64,000 nucleotides of DNA from Flavipsychrobacter sp. (GCA_021155965.1 JAJNBJ010000013.1:1-64000); one strand, 5' to 3'; positions 17,868 through 27,898 are shown, counted from the first letter of the stretch. Translations and numbers: made by a program. The notes: generated by a model not told the origin, from the letters alone.

Positions 17868-17896
17868 AAATAGCCCCGCAAATAGCGGGGCTATTT
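17868..17896 (+). terminator. Strong bidirectional-type terminator hairpin
   Basis: A perfect 12-bp stem, AAATAGCCCCGC (17868-17879) with GCGGGGCTATTT (17885-17896), closes over an AAATA loop. The A-run on one side and T-run on the other make it usable on both strands. It sits 34 bases upstream of the phosphotransferase gene and probably insulates it from upstream transcription. Confidence 0.8.
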
Positions 17897-17930
17897 TATG
17901 CAGGCCTTTACCTGATTTAACCTCCGGCAT

Positions 17931-18911
17931 ATGAATATCAATACCTTTCCCGTCATAGATTCAACACTATCTGCCGAACACTTAGTCGGCTGGTTAGCAC
18001 AAAAATATAATTTTGGTAATGTATCCTGTCGTTTGCTGAAAACGAATATGAACCACAGCTATCTGGTGATCGCAGATGGTCGGGAATATGTGTTGCGCAT
18101 ATATAACCATAAACACCGCGATCTCTTGCAGGTAACAGAAGAAGTAAAGTTGTTAGATGCGTTAAAAGCTTCGGTTAGTGTATCATATCCAATATTAGGT
18201 GCCGATAAAGAGTTCGTTCACGCAATAAATGCACCAGAAGGCTCGCGCTACTTAGTGCTCTATTCTTTTGCCCAAGGTAAAAAGCAGCGTTTTCTTACCC
18301 CGGAACAAAACTATAGGATAGGAACAGAAGTAGGGCGACTGCATCACTTTACCAGGGAGAAAACAATCCAGCGAACAGACTATTCTGTTGAGACACTAGT
18401 AAACTGGGCGTACCGGCAAACAAAAAAGTACATCTCGGACGACCTTGATGAAATGAGGTTCATTGGAAATTGTGTTCCGGCACTAATAAAGGTTTTTAGC
18501 CAGCTTCCTTTAACCAAAGGAGTTGTACACCTGGATATATGGTACGATAACATGAGTATCCGGGAAGACAGTAGCGTTACTTTGTTTGATTTTGATAACT
18601 GCGGCAACGGCTGGCTGATACTTGATATTGGCTATTACTGTATGCAATTATTTTTTGTTGAGCAGGATAAGTCGGAGTATGAAAAAAAGAAAACTGCTTT
18701 TCTTGACGGCTATCTTTCGGTGGCGCAAATTCCCGATGCAGAATTTGAGGTGATACCCTATGCCGGCCTCGCTATTTGGATTTACTACCTGGGAGTACAA
18801 TCTCAGCGGTTCGACAATTTTGCTAACATCTTTCTCTCAGAGAATTATGTAAAGATGTACATAGGCAGGGTAAAAGACTGGCTGAAGTATAACAATATCG
18901 AGATCAAGTAA
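17931..18911 (+). CDS. APH-fold phosphotransferase family protein
   Basis: 326-aa cytoplasmic kinase of the aminoglycoside/choline/homoserine phosphotransferase fold. The N-lobe shows NHSYLVIADGREYVLRIYN with the ATP-binding Lys/Arg position. The catalytic loop is VVHLDIWYDNMSI (HxDxxxxN, at about residues 197-209) and the metal-binding motif is LFDFDNCGNGWLILDIGYY. The usual Brenner motif HGDLHxxN is changed to HLDIWYDN, typical of the broader family. The substrate is not predictable; small-molecule kinases and resistance enzymes both use this fold. It converges with the tamL gene, 33 bases away. Confidence 0.85.
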   Translation: MNINTFPVIDSTLSAEHLVGWLAQKYNFGNVSCRLLKTNMNHSYLVIADGREYVLRIYNHKHRDLLQVTEEVKLLDALKASVSVSYPILGADKEFVHAINAPEGSRYLVLYSFAQGKKQRFLTPEQNYRIGTEVGRLHHFTREKTIQRTDYSVETLVNWAYRQTKKYISDDLDEMRFIGNCVPALIKVFSQLPLTKGVVHLDIWYDNMSIREDSSVTLFDFDNCGNGWLILDIGYYCMQLFFVEQDKSEYEKKKTAFLDGYLSVAQIPDAEFEVIPYAGLAIWIYYLGVQSQRFDNFANIFLSENYVKMYIGRVKDWLKYNNIEIK

Positions 18912-18944
18912 ATCCTTTAATCCTTATAATCAAGGTTCCGACGA

Positions 18945-21245
18945 CTAGAACGGGTACCCAATAGCAATATTCAGTATCATATTACTTCGCCGCCATGTGG
19001 AACTGCTAAAGTCCATCTGGTTCAATACCCATCCATTGTTTTCAGTCGCCCACGGTTTGCGTATGGGTATGCCCATATCCAGTCGCAGTATGAGGATATT
19101 AAAATCAAATCTTAGGCCTACCCCCACATCTGCCGCCAGTTGCTTATAAAAATCAGAAGTGAATTTCCCTCCGGGCAGCCTTGGGTTATCATTAAATGTC
19201 CAGATATTACCGGCATCGTAAAATATTGCACCGTGTAGTATCTTGTATAGTTTCTGCCTCAACTCTAAGTTTAGTTCCATTTTAAGGTCGCCCAGTGTTT
19301 CTATCAGTATGCTGGTGCGGTTAGTGTCATACTCATTAAAGGTGCCAGGGCCAACAAGGCGCGATGGAAAACCACGCAGGTCACTGTTGCCACCAGCCCA
19401 GAATTGCTTGATGTTCGGTAATTGGCTTGAGTTGCCATAGGGTATACCGATACCGGCAAGAAAGCGTGTTGCTATAGTGGTGGCCGGCGACAAGCGGAGA
19501 TAGTACCTGAAATCTGGTTGTAATTTTACATATTGCGCATATGGCTGCCCGAAGAGCTCTTTAGGGTTTGTTTTATAGTCCGCCTTTTGCGCCATGCCTA
19601 TCAGGTTCCCGGACAGGTCTATTAGTCCGTTAAAATAGTAGGAATTCATGCGTGGTGGCCCAACGCGCGAGTTATAAGTATATTCATATGTAGGCCCAAG
19701 AATAAGTCCGTTAAAGATAAGGCTGTTATAAAAAGGCCGCAGTATCTCGTTAATATTTCCTATCGTATCCGTATTTACATAGGTAAAGTTTAGAGGGTAG
19801 AACTGGTGTTCCACTTTGGGGCTTTCCTTCCAGCTATAGCCATATGCGGCATTGTAGGAGCTAATGAGCAGTAACGTAGCTTCTGACTCAAGAGTATATT
19901 TCAGCCTGATAACTGATCGGGGAAGGTAGCGGCTGGGCGTTTTTATTTCTATAAAAGGCACTACAAAGCGTGGTATAGACAGGTTAGCCTCAAGGCTTAA
20001 GTTGTAAATATCTGGCTGTTTCACAGGGCCGCTATATTGTGATTCGATGCCGCCACCTAATTTGATCATCAACTCTTCTGCTCCCCTGAAAGTGTTCCGG
20101 TTCCGCCAGCTGATGCTTCCCCGTGTGCCTGCCCGGTTATCATTTTGTGTGTGCGCACCTATCTCAAACCTAAGCGATTTCTTAGGCATAGGCGTAAGAT
20201 AGTAGTACACATCCATCAGCGTATCATCCGCACGCTCAAACCTGTTTTTCACAAACTTGAATGTGCCCATGTTTACCAGCCTGCTCAAAGTTGCATTCTG
20301 CTTGTCCAGGCTATATAGCTGTCCTTTCTCAAATGCCATTGCCCGCGAGAACACTTTGGGCTTAAAACGTTTTCTTTTGTCTACAATATGGTAGTTATTG
20401 ATGGTTACTGTATCTATCTTGCTGGTATCTTCCCTTTTGCCATTAAGCCGGTAGTCAGTATAAATATAAATGTCGTTTATTGTGTAGGATAAATAAACTT
20501 CAGGTGGTATATCCCTGTGCTTCAACCGCACATACATATCCACTTTATGGTTTCCTACCGAAGTGTCAACGATCACCAGTATATAATCCGGCGTAAAATA
20601 AAAATAGCCGAGTTCCTTCAGTTCCCTGTCTATCCTAGCTCGTTCAGCTTTGATAAGTGCGAGATTGTACGGTTCACCCGGTTTAAGTAGCGTTTTGGAA
20701 AATGTACTATCTATTTTCTGTGATATTTCCGATGAGTCCTTCCTGAAATAAACTTTGTTGATGGTATATTGAGGGCCCGTAGTTATATCAAACACAGCGG
20801 TAGCCTTTTTGCTCCTTTTGGTAGAATCAAATTTAGCAGCAACGCCTGCATAAAAGAACCCCCTGTTTTGCAGCAGGTTCACCATCAGCTCTTTGTTCTT
20901 ATCCAGTTTCACACTGCTCACAAGCACCGGCGGTTCTCCAATTTTATTGCGTATTCTGTATCGCAGCCCTTTTTGCTTTTTAAGGTCGCCGCCGGGTATA
21001 TTGTATAGAGTCAGCTTTAGCCGCACTCCAAGTGTTTTCGTATTTGGTTTAGGGCGAACAATACCCGCCAGGTCTTGTCTCAGCACCTTTTTTTCTTTCC
21101 TGTTCGCATTGTTATCCTTTATGCTTACCCTGCTTCCCCTGAATAACAGTTCACCATCCGGCAAATGCCTGCTGTTGCTGCAAGACAATGCTGTGATGGA
21201 TAGTACAGCAATGAGTAATATATAGGTCCCTTTTTGCGATAGCAT
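18945..21245 (-). CDS. TamL: lipidated TamA/BamA-family outer-membrane protein
   Basis: Outer-membrane insertase-type protein of the Omp85 superfamily in its Bacteroidota lipoprotein form. The chosen ATG at 21245 gives 766 aa starting with a lipoprotein signal (MLSQKGTYILLIAVLSITALSC); the open frame extends to 21317, but that would bury the signal. POTRA-like modules occupy about residues 25-380, and the C-terminal 16-stranded barrel fills the rest, with the Omp85 core FWAGGNSDLRGFPSRLVGPG (VRGF-like) near 640-660. The ATG lies four bases after the tamB stop, so the pair is an operon. TamL is thought to partner TamB in outer-membrane assembly. Confidence 0.93.
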   Translation of the reverse strand: MLSQKGTYILLIAVLSITALSCSNSRHLPDGELLFRGSRVSIKDNNANRKEKKVLRQDLAGIVRPKPNTKTLGVRLKLTLYNIPGGDLKKQKGLRYRIRNKIGEPPVLVSSVKLDKNKELMVNLLQNRGFFYAGVAAKFDSTKRSKKATAVFDITTGPQYTINKVYFRKDSSEISQKIDSTFSKTLLKPGEPYNLALIKAERARIDRELKELGYFYFTPDYILVIVDTSVGNHKVDMYVRLKHRDIPPEVYLSYTINDIYIYTDYRLNGKREDTSKIDTVTINNYHIVDKRKRFKPKVFSRAMAFEKGQLYSLDKQNATLSRLVNMGTFKFVKNRFERADDTLMDVYYYLTPMPKKSLRFEIGAHTQNDNRAGTRGSISWRNRNTFRGAEELMIKLGGGIESQYSGPVKQPDIYNLSLEANLSIPRFVVPFIEIKTPSRYLPRSVIRLKYTLESEATLLLISSYNAAYGYSWKESPKVEHQFYPLNFTYVNTDTIGNINEILRPFYNSLIFNGLILGPTYEYTYNSRVGPPRMNSYYFNGLIDLSGNLIGMAQKADYKTNPKELFGQPYAQYVKLQPDFRYYLRLSPATTIATRFLAGIGIPYGNSSQLPNIKQFWAGGNSDLRGFPSRLVGPGTFNEYDTNRTSILIETLGDLKMELNLELRQKLYKILHGAIFYDAGNIWTFNDNPRLPGGKFTSDFYKQLAADVGVGLRFDFNILILRLDMGIPIRKPWATENNGWVLNQMDFSSSTWRRSNMILNIAIGYPF

Positions 21246-21249
21246 ATAT

Positions 21250-24200
21250 CTATTGCTTTCCCCTGCGGTTTGCGTTTCTCGATCTCCTGAAAACTGTTTT
21301 GAAACGGTTATAATCAAGACTAACTATGAAATTGCTTCCTGTCTCTGTCACATACCCCCGTAAAACACCCTCGTTATAAGATTTCCTGTATAGGCGCACG
21401 GTATATCTTCCGTCACTTGATAACAGGTAGTCCGCAGCAAGGTTGGATGGGATAAACCCGCTTTGATTACTATTGCTATTTTGCGGGCCTTCCAGCTCAA
21501 AGTTGTTGCCCACCGTTATTTTTAACCGGTCATTAAGCAGGTTTTTCGATGCCGCTAGTGTCAGGTCTGTACGCTGCCTCATTTCCCCTGTCGTATAATC
21601 TTCGGCTGTTTGTAGTTCTGCAGTTACATCAATGCCTTTAAAAAGTCTGCCGGCCACCTCGTTCAATTGCTCGCTGATGAATGTGCTTACACTTTGGCGC
21701 GCTGTTATGCCAATTGCGTTTGTTGCTCCCGAGTTGAAAGGATCATCTGCTACAAAGTGATTGAGAATAAGCACAGCAAATACCTGCTTGTTCAGTTCAG
21801 ATGTATCAGTGCGTACCTGGTTTAGTTTTGCCTCAACCAGCCCCATCTGGTCAACTGACAGGCGGTTGATTTTCCCTTCGGGTATCTTTATGTCAAATGT
21901 TATTGCCGGTTGCAGTACAGGACCCTGCAGGTGCAGTTCTATGTTGAACGGTACACGCTGCTTGAAGTAATTGAGCTGGGCAGGGTCTGGAACTTGCCGC
22001 TGCACCAGGTCATATGGGGGTATCATGGCCTCATAAACAGCAATGAGGTCCAGGTTGGTGCCTTTAACTGGGTCGCCTGCAAAAGTGATCGAACTGCCGT
22101 TCTGTATAACGAATTTGCGTTTAATGAAGTTGTAGTTGAGCTGGTATTCTCCCTGGTGCAGGTTATAAACACCGGTAAGTGTCATCACGGCACCGCGTGT
22201 CTGCGCTACATTCACGGCAGCCTCTCCTTTAACTCTCAAAAAATCTCCGGATGCAGCATCTATCAAAAGGCTGAATTGCGCATTTTTATCCACCGCAATG
22301 TTCACATTAATGTCTGATGCAGCAAAGTTTCTTTTTCTCCTCGTAGTATCAGTAGTCCTGGGCCTTAATGAGCCTCTTCGTGTGCTATCGCGCCTGTTCA
22401 CAAAAACTACTATACCTTTTGTCTGTTCCAGCTGGGGTGCGGCAGTTGGGTTTACGATCGTTAGGTTTGTGCCTTGCAATATTCTGATACTGCCATCTAT
22501 GTAAGGTGATGCTATAGAGCCCTTGATCGTTAAATTGGTAGTGATTACCAGGTCTCCATAAAACATGTCATTTGTCTTAGCCGTAGTATGTATTACCTGC
22601 CAGTTGGTTGCATTTATTTTCAGGTTCAGATCAGGATCAAGCAGGTTTTTTATATTCACGTTACCAGTTATAACTGCTTTGTTGTTTACACTGTCGTGGA
22701 GGCTGAAATTGTTAAGTATAATATTGGTGCCCGAAAATTCGATCTTTTCAGAGGGCATCTTAAAAGTATTGTTGAGCTGCGTTACTGTTACCGAAAGATT
22801 GTCGGTTTTAAGCTGGCCATTTATTTGCGGTTGTGTTGTTGTGCCATTTAGTTTCAAATTCCCTCTTATGAAACCTGAACTATTGCTTATAAAATTCCCC
22901 GTCGCGGATTCAAAACTGTTCACCGCTAGTGCATTCACCGTTATATCAAAACTGAAGTCATTGCCATTATTTCGTACTGTATAGTAAGAGCCTTTTGCAG
23001 CAATATCGTTGCCATATCCTTTCAGCGTCAGGTCAGCAGCAATGGTATTGGTTGTCTGGTTGTTTGCGTGGAGCTGAAGGTCTCCTAACGTATCATTAAG
23101 CACTGATAGGTTCCTGACGGTAACATCGGCAGTCACTTTCGGAGATGTGTTCAGTGTTTGCAAAGTTATGTTGCCATCAAGTACGCCGTTTGCAAGTAAT
23201 GAATCTTTCTTGCTGATGATATTGGTAATATTCGCCAGCAAAAAGTTAGTTACGTTTATCTTAAGCGGTACATTGATGCGTTGCTCTGTACTGTATGCCT
23301 TTATCGATTGTTCATTATTGCGTATTTCAAGGTCCTTTACATAAAATCCGCCATCTGTAATAACTATCTGGTTCGCATCCGATACGGTCCATGGTGTATA
23401 GTCAAGCACCAGTCCCTGCTGCAGATGTATTACTTGATTGCTGCCGTTGTTTTGCAATGTGCCTGCCAGGGCGAAGCGTTCCCGCCTGGTATTGTCCGAT
23501 ACGCTTATATTTGCTAGAATAGTATTTTGCTCCAACCTGCCATTAACCCTGGTATACCATAATTCTATCTTTCCCTGGCTTATTTTGTCAACGGTTGCAT
23601 TGTAGGTAAAAGCTGAATCTGCGCCTCTTATTTCTATTCGCCCGTTTTCAACTGTTATTTTGTTATAGACAAGTCTTGGCACAGATGCATTAACATTCAG
23701 ATACAGTGGAGAAAGGCTGCCGTCTATATGGGCAGAGTCAAATGACGTAAGGCCGGGAACTATACTACGTAACAGAGGCTTGTCAATTACATGTGCGGTA
23801 AATTGAAGGTCGTATTCATTGGGTGGGGGAGATGTTACTCCTGTTTTTGCTTGGCTTATACTATTTGCTGTACTGTCTTTTTTTGTAAACGCATAATGCC
23901 TGTTGATGTGATCTTCGATTACGGTTCCGATCTTGGTCAGAGGTGTTTTGCCGGTTATTCTTGCCTGTACTATATTCAGGTCAGCGATAATGTTTTGTCC
24001 GGTATCTGTGCTCGGTCTCGAAACAACATACATACTGTCCAGGAAATACCTTTTACCATATGCTGTAACTACTGCCTGCTTCCACGTGAGCATGCCATTC
24101 GGGTAATCTGGGTTAAGCACAGGAAAATCAAGATGAATAGTGCCTGCTGTCCTCAACTCTGTTTTATATAGCTTCAGCGCCTGGAAGTCTATGCTGTCCA

Positions 24201-26268
24201 TATGGATATCTGCAACTATTGCAGGGTATTCGTTATGAAAATCGGCGCTTCCCGTTAGTTGCACCCGTATATTCGGGTCATCTATGTTCATATGTATGTT
24301 CCCGGCCTGATCCTGTACTTTACCGGCTAATACAATATCATGATAATTATATCCTTTTATATGGGCAGATGCAATACTGCCGTCAAATTCAGCGGTCATT
24401 TTTTTAGGGTCAAAGCCCCGGCCCTTTATATCCACCGAAGCAGTTACAGTACTCATTATAGAGTCCATTTTTATTATCCGGCCAATATTCAATCCGCCTG
24501 TTTTTATCTGCATGTCATATCGCTCATTGCCTTTCCCGCCCGATGTTGCTAACATGCCCTTCACATATGCCTCCCCATCGCTGCTTACTATAAACAAATC
24601 AGCACTATAATCAAGGGTATTGCCAGATAGTTTACCTGTTGCCCCAAATCTGTCCGGTAGCCTGATCGCAGAAAAGAGGGTGTCTGGCATTAAAGCCAGT
24701 ATATCATTTCTTGATGAAGTGAACTTGGAAATATTGAGGTTGTAGCTCACTTTATCTGGGTAAGGCAGACCGCTGAGGCGGCCATTTACCAATACTTCTG
24801 TATTATCCATTCCGGCAGCATACAAATGGGCAATGTTCATACTGCCTACCGATCCCGTTACCCTTGCTTCAGTCTTAATATGCCCGTTCTTATACTTTCT
24901 GAATAATTCAAATTCCCGTAATTGTGGTACAAACAACAATGCATCCTTAAAGCCAACTATACTTTTCTTGATGTCTAAATTCAGTTGGATCAATTGTGGA
25001 TTGTTGATGATGGCTTCTATTGAAGGATAGCGGACTTGCACAAAATCTTGTATTATGGTGTTTGGTGTGTGTGCGTACAAATTGCGTAGTGTTACACCCT
25101 GTTCACTATAGTTGAATAATGCCCTGAATTCACGTACATCAAGCCCGCTTTGTTCAGTAGCAGCAAAGTGGTTGATATTTGCAGCCATAGTGTCGGTTGC
25201 ATAGAGCAGGTTTTCCAGGCTTAAAGCGGTGTTCTGAAAATATAGGTGGGCATAGTCAATTCCGTATGGCTGTCTCCGTCTGCTCCAGTCATCCATTTTA
25301 AAGTTCACTCCTTTTAGTTCTATCAAATTTGCAGTAATATACAAACCCTCAGTAGTGTCCTTTTTTATAATAGTGTCTATTATAGCGGGCCTCGTGGTAC
25401 TGTCGCCGATTGCAAGTGTTATGCTTGAATTGTCCATCGCCAGCTTGCCTAATTCCATCCTGTTTTCCTGCATTGTAAAGTTGTTCAGCTGAAGCTGCAT
25501 ACTACCTAGTTGCAATGCAAAATAGAGGTTGTTCAATTTGTCGTTGAACCGGATATTGGTTCGCTTCACATCGGTATTATCTGCTGCAAGATGAAATTTC
25601 ACTTTTCCTGTATCACGTGGTTTGGCAGGTAAGTAGGAACTATCTTGCAGGAAGGATGTTTGCAGGTTGTCAACAGTAAGGTTCTTTATATGAAAAGACA
25701 TATGCTCCACATCCAGTTGCTGCATGCTCAGGTCAAGGGTGCCTACGGTCATGTTAAGATGCATACCGCCTGTATTATCCTCAACACGCAGACGTATATC
25801 TGTGAGCTTCACCCGGTCCAGTCCTATTGCTGGCGGGGCGGATGTGTCAGTACTATTGCTGGGTTTATTGCCTGCAAATGCATTAATGATGTACGTGAAA
25901 TTGTAGTTGGTATCCGGCAGGTTGCGGTATATGTTGGCGTACCCACGCTCTAAGACCACTTGCTGCACGTCCACCTTCTGGCGAATGAGCTTTATCATAT
26001 CGAGGTCAACCTTTAACCTGCCAACTGCAAGTAAAGTGTCCTTAGCTTGGTCTTCCAGGTAAACATTTTCCAGTACAACATACTTAGGCAGCCCATAACC
26101 CAGGTGTCCTATCCGTACAGTGGTCTTTAATTTATTCTGTAAATAGGCTTCCAAACGGCCACGCACAAAATTCTGTCCCGGTCGTGTATTCAGGAAAATA
26201 ATGGCGCAGAGCAACAGGAGTATGATGCTGCCAAATGTGTAGAGCGTGATCTTTAAGCCTTTACGCAT
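21250..26268 (-). CDS. TamB (DUF490) translocation/assembly module protein
   Basis: 1672-aa periplasm-spanning protein. It has one N-terminal membrane helix (LKITLYTFGSIILLLLCAII, about residues 5-24) followed by an AsmA-like start (LEAYLQNKLKTTVRIGHLGYGLPKYVVLENVYLEDQ) and a very long run of beta strands expected to form the hydrophobic groove of the bridge-like lipid-transfer superfamily. The C-terminal DUF490/TamB domain occupies about the last 400 residues, with VNRLSVDQMGLVEAKL- and QVFAVLILNHFV-like segments. It precedes tamL in the same operon. The length is normal for Bacteroidota TamB. It probably works with TamL in outer-membrane protein or lipid delivery. Confidence 0.93.
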   Translation of the reverse strand: MRKGLKITLYTFGSIILLLLCAIIFLNTRPGQNFVRGRLEAYLQNKLKTTVRIGHLGYGLPKYVVLENVYLEDQAKDTLLAVGRLKVDLDMIKLIRQKVDVQQVVLERGYANIYRNLPDTNYNFTYIINAFAGNKPSNSTDTSAPPAIGLDRVKLTDIRLRVEDNTGGMHLNMTVGTLDLSMQQLDVEHMSFHIKNLTVDNLQTSFLQDSSYLPAKPRDTGKVKFHLAADNTDVKRTNIRFNDKLNNLYFALQLGSMQLQLNNFTMQENRMELGKLAMDNSSITLAIGDSTTRPAIIDTIIKKDTTEGLYITANLIELKGVNFKMDDWSRRRQPYGIDYAHLYFQNTALSLENLLYATDTMAANINHFAATEQSGLDVREFRALFNYSEQGVTLRNLYAHTPNTIIQDFVQVRYPSIEAIINNPQLIQLNLDIKKSIVGFKDALLFVPQLREFELFRKYKNGHIKTEARVTGSVGSMNIAHLYAAGMDNTEVLVNGRLSGLPYPDKVSYNLNISKFTSSRNDILALMPDTLFSAIRLPDRFGATGKLSGNTLDYSADLFIVSSDGEAYVKGMLATSGGKGNERYDMQIKTGGLNIGRIIKMDSIMSTVTASVDIKGRGFDPKKMTAEFDGSIASAHIKGYNYHDIVLAGKVQDQAGNIHMNIDDPNIRVQLTGSADFHNEYPAIVADIHMDSIDFQALKLYKTELRTAGTIHLDFPVLNPDYPNGMLTWKQAVVTAYGKRYFLDSMYVVSRPSTDTGQNIIADLNIVQARITGKTPLTKIGTVIEDHINRHYAFTKKDSTANSISQAKTGVTSPPPNEYDLQFTAHVIDKPLLRSIVPGLTSFDSAHIDGSLSPLYLNVNASVPRLVYNKITVENGRIEIRGADSAFTYNATVDKISQGKIELWYTRVNGRLEQNTILANISVSDNTRRERFALAGTLQNNGSNQVIHLQQGLVLDYTPWTVSDANQIVITDGGFYVKDLEIRNNEQSIKAYSTEQRINVPLKINVTNFLLANITNIISKKDSLLANGVLDGNITLQTLNTSPKVTADVTVRNLSVLNDTLGDLQLHANNQTTNTIAADLTLKGYGNDIAAKGSYYTVRNNGNDFSFDITVNALAVNSFESATGNFISNSSGFIRGNLKLNGTTTQPQINGQLKTDNLSVTVTQLNNTFKMPSEKIEFSGTNIILNNFSLHDSVNNKAVITGNVNIKNLLDPDLNLKINATNWQVIHTTAKTNDMFYGDLVITTNLTIKGSIASPYIDGSIRILQGTNLTIVNPTAAPQLEQTKGIVVFVNRRDSTRRGSLRPRTTDTTRRKRNFAASDINVNIAVDKNAQFSLLIDAASGDFLRVKGEAAVNVAQTRGAVMTLTGVYNLHQGEYQLNYNFIKRKFVIQNGSSITFAGDPVKGTNLDLIAVYEAMIPPYDLVQRQVPDPAQLNYFKQRVPFNIELHLQGPVLQPAITFDIKIPEGKINRLSVDQMGLVEAKLNQVRTDTSELNKQVFAVLILNHFVADDPFNSGATNAIGITARQSVSTFISEQLNEVAGRLFKGIDVTAELQTAEDYTTGEMRQRTDLTLAASKNLLNDRLKITVGNNFELEGPQNSNSNQSGFIPSNLAADYLLSSDGRYTVRLYRKSYNEGVLRGYVTETGSNFIVSLDYNRFKTVFRRSRNANRRGKQ

Positions 26269-26440
26269 CGGTGTTAAAGGTTTATAAAAATTATACCACG
26301 CTCGGCAAAGTGTTATGGTGAACCCCGCCAGACCGTGACTGTTGATGGGTATGATTTTGTTGAATAGCGATGCTCTTTATTATGGCATAATTTTTTCATA
26401 AGCACGCCGGTACATTGTTCACCTCGAAATTTGTTTAGTT

Positions 26441-26737
26441 ATGCCCGGTAAATACTCAAAAAAAGCACAGGATAAAGTTGAGAAAACTATGCACGAGCGC
26501 AAGCATGGCACATTAAAAAGCGGCTCTGGCAAAAAGGTAACCAGCCGTAAACAAGCCATAGCTATAGGTTTATCAGAAGCTCGGGACGAAGGTGCGAAAG
26601 TGCCTCAGAAAAAGAGTAAGAAGTCGGCTTCTAAAAAAAGTACGAACAAAACTGCCTCAAAGAAAAGTACAGCCTCAAGATCTGCAACAAAAAAGAAAAC
26701 CACAACTAAAAAAACTGCACGCAAAAAAAGCAGTTGA
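26441..26737 (+). CDS. Small lysine-rich basic protein (DUF6496-like)
   Basis: 98-aa highly basic protein. The first 55 residues (MPGKYSKKAQDKVEKTMHE ... SRKQAIAIGLSEARDEGAKVP) match the short DUF6496-type domain found in many bacteria. The remaining 43 residues are a low-complexity tail of Lys, Ser, Thr and Ala resembling histone H1 tails, which suggests nucleic-acid binding. No signal peptide is present. It starts 172 bases from the divergent tamB gene, and the DUF72 gene begins six bases after its stop, so the two are probably cotranscribed. Confidence 0.85.
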   Translation: MPGKYSKKAQDKVEKTMHERKHGTLKSGSGKKVTSRKQAIAIGLSEARDEGAKVPQKKSKKSASKKSTNKTASKKSTASRSATKKKTTTKKTARKKSS

Positions 26738-26743
26738 CTACCC

Positions 26744-27478
26744 ATGTCAGGGAATATACACATTGGTATATCTGGCTGGAGCTATTGGGACTGGAAAGGT
26801 GTTTTCTATCCGGAGTCAATGAGATCAACAGATTGGCTCTCTTTTTATGCCAAAGAGTTCGATACTACCGAGATAAATTCCAGTTTCTACCACATGCCCA
26901 GGCTAAAAACGGCAACTACCTGGGCAGATAAAGTTCCTGCCGGTTTTAAGTTTTGTCCCAAGATCAGTAAATACCTAACACACAACAAAAGGCTCAAAGA
27001 ACCTGAAGAACCCCTGCAACGCTTCTTCGAAGCCTTCTCACAGATCAAAGAATACCTCGGGCCGGTATTAATACAATTGCCCCCATCATTAAAGTTTGAT
27101 GCGGAGACAGTTCAATATTTCTTTGAGATATTGAAAACAGGATATAATGAATATCACTTTGCATTAGAGGCAAGGCACGCAACCTGGTTGGAGGCAGATG
27201 CAGCAAAACTGATGAAGCAATACAACATCGCTTGGGTCATATCACAATCCGGGGTAGACTTCCCATACCTGGAGCAGGTAACTGCCGATACAGTCTATAT
27301 CCGTTTCCATGGCCCGGGAAAGTTATACGCGTCATCCTATACCGATGAGCAAATGAAGGAGTACGCAGGGAAAATTAAAAAATGGGCAAAGAAGCATGAC
27401 GTATGGATATACTTTAATAATTGTTATAATGGAGTGGCTATTGAAAATGCCAATACGCTTAGGAAATACGTTAAGTAA
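26744..27478 (+). CDS. DUF72 (YecE-like) family protein
   Basis: 244-aa cytoplasmic protein of the DUF72 family, a TIM-barrel fold of unknown biochemical function. It begins with the hallmark GISGWSYWDWKGVFYP, followed by EINSSFYHMPRLKTATTWADKVPAGFKFCPKISKYLTH, LGPVLIQLPPSLKFD and a C-terminal VYIRFHGPG and IYFNNCYNG pair, all typical of the family. The length is normal. It lies six bases downstream of the lysine-rich protein gene, suggesting a two-gene transcript. Confidence 0.93.
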   Translation: MSGNIHIGISGWSYWDWKGVFYPESMRSTDWLSFYAKEFDTTEINSSFYHMPRLKTATTWADKVPAGFKFCPKISKYLTHNKRLKEPEEPLQRFFEAFSQIKEYLGPVLIQLPPSLKFDAETVQYFFEILKTGYNEYHFALEARHATWLEADAAKLMKQYNIAWVISQSGVDFPYLEQVTADTVYIRFHGPGKLYASSYTDEQMKEYAGKIKKWAKKHDVWIYFNNCYNGVAIENANTLRKYVK

Positions 27479-27898
27479 AACGGAGTGAAAAAGCTGGCCA
27501 GGTTTTTTGATCACCTTTTCCCGCTGAAACCTTTGCGAATACTGACAAAATTAATTTCTTGACGGTACTGAAACTGTACCGCGACGGTACAGTTTCAGTA
27601 CCGCCATGGTTTTTCAATTTTTTGGTGTGCTTCGCCATTCGGAACTTTACCGGCTAATAACATTTTTTACTATGAAATGCTGCTTTTTTACGAGTTGTTT
27701 TTCCACATATGTTACACAGCATAACTATTTATTTTTTCTTTTAGCCATAAGTTATTTTTCATACATCACGCATATATGTTTAATAAAATTAATTCAACTA
27801 TAAAATTATACATTATAAAAGAGGCTAATAACTATGAAATTTGTTAGCTATTTCGATATTTTTTACTATTTTACCGCTCTATTTTAAAAGCTAAGCTC
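27479..27898. other. Intergenic leader before the giant gene
   Basis: 420 bases holding the dispersed palindrome at 27563-27603 and, after it, an AT-rich stretch (about 27600-27890) that must include the promoter of the giant surface-protein gene. I could not fix a TTTG/TAnnTTTG pair. A 65-codon open frame at 27606-27803 in the AT-rich part has no support. Confidence 0.5.
27545..27652. repeat. Dispersed palindromic repeat, copy 1
   Basis: Two 19-bp units, CGGTACTGAAACTGTACCG (27563-27581) and its reverse complement (27585-27603), face each other across three bases and form a near-perfect 41-bp palindrome. The same 19-mer recurs at 52632-52650. Flanking matches, including CTTGA just before the unit on one side and (C)CGAACTTTAC-like sequence about 50 bases beyond on the other, extend the similarity to roughly 100 bases, so this is a dispersed element and not a chance hairpin. 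Confidence 0.7.

Larger units (their letters stand above)
17206..17930. other. 725-bp structured non-coding region
   Basis: No credible protein gene lies here. The open frame at 17485-17748 begins with GTG, covers two hairpins and runs antisense through a tRNA remnant, so I reject it. Instead the region carries a consensus promoter (17398-17426), a candidate small RNA with three hairpins (about 17433-17550), a decayed tRNA-Phe 3' half on minus (about 17564-17613) and a strong terminator (17868-17896). Confidence 0.7.

Noticed and set aside
27606-27803. 65-codon hydrophobic frame on +
   Set aside because: AT-rich leader DNA readily gives Phe/Leu/Tyr-rich frames; there is no ribosome-binding site or known homology, and it overlaps the repeat flank.
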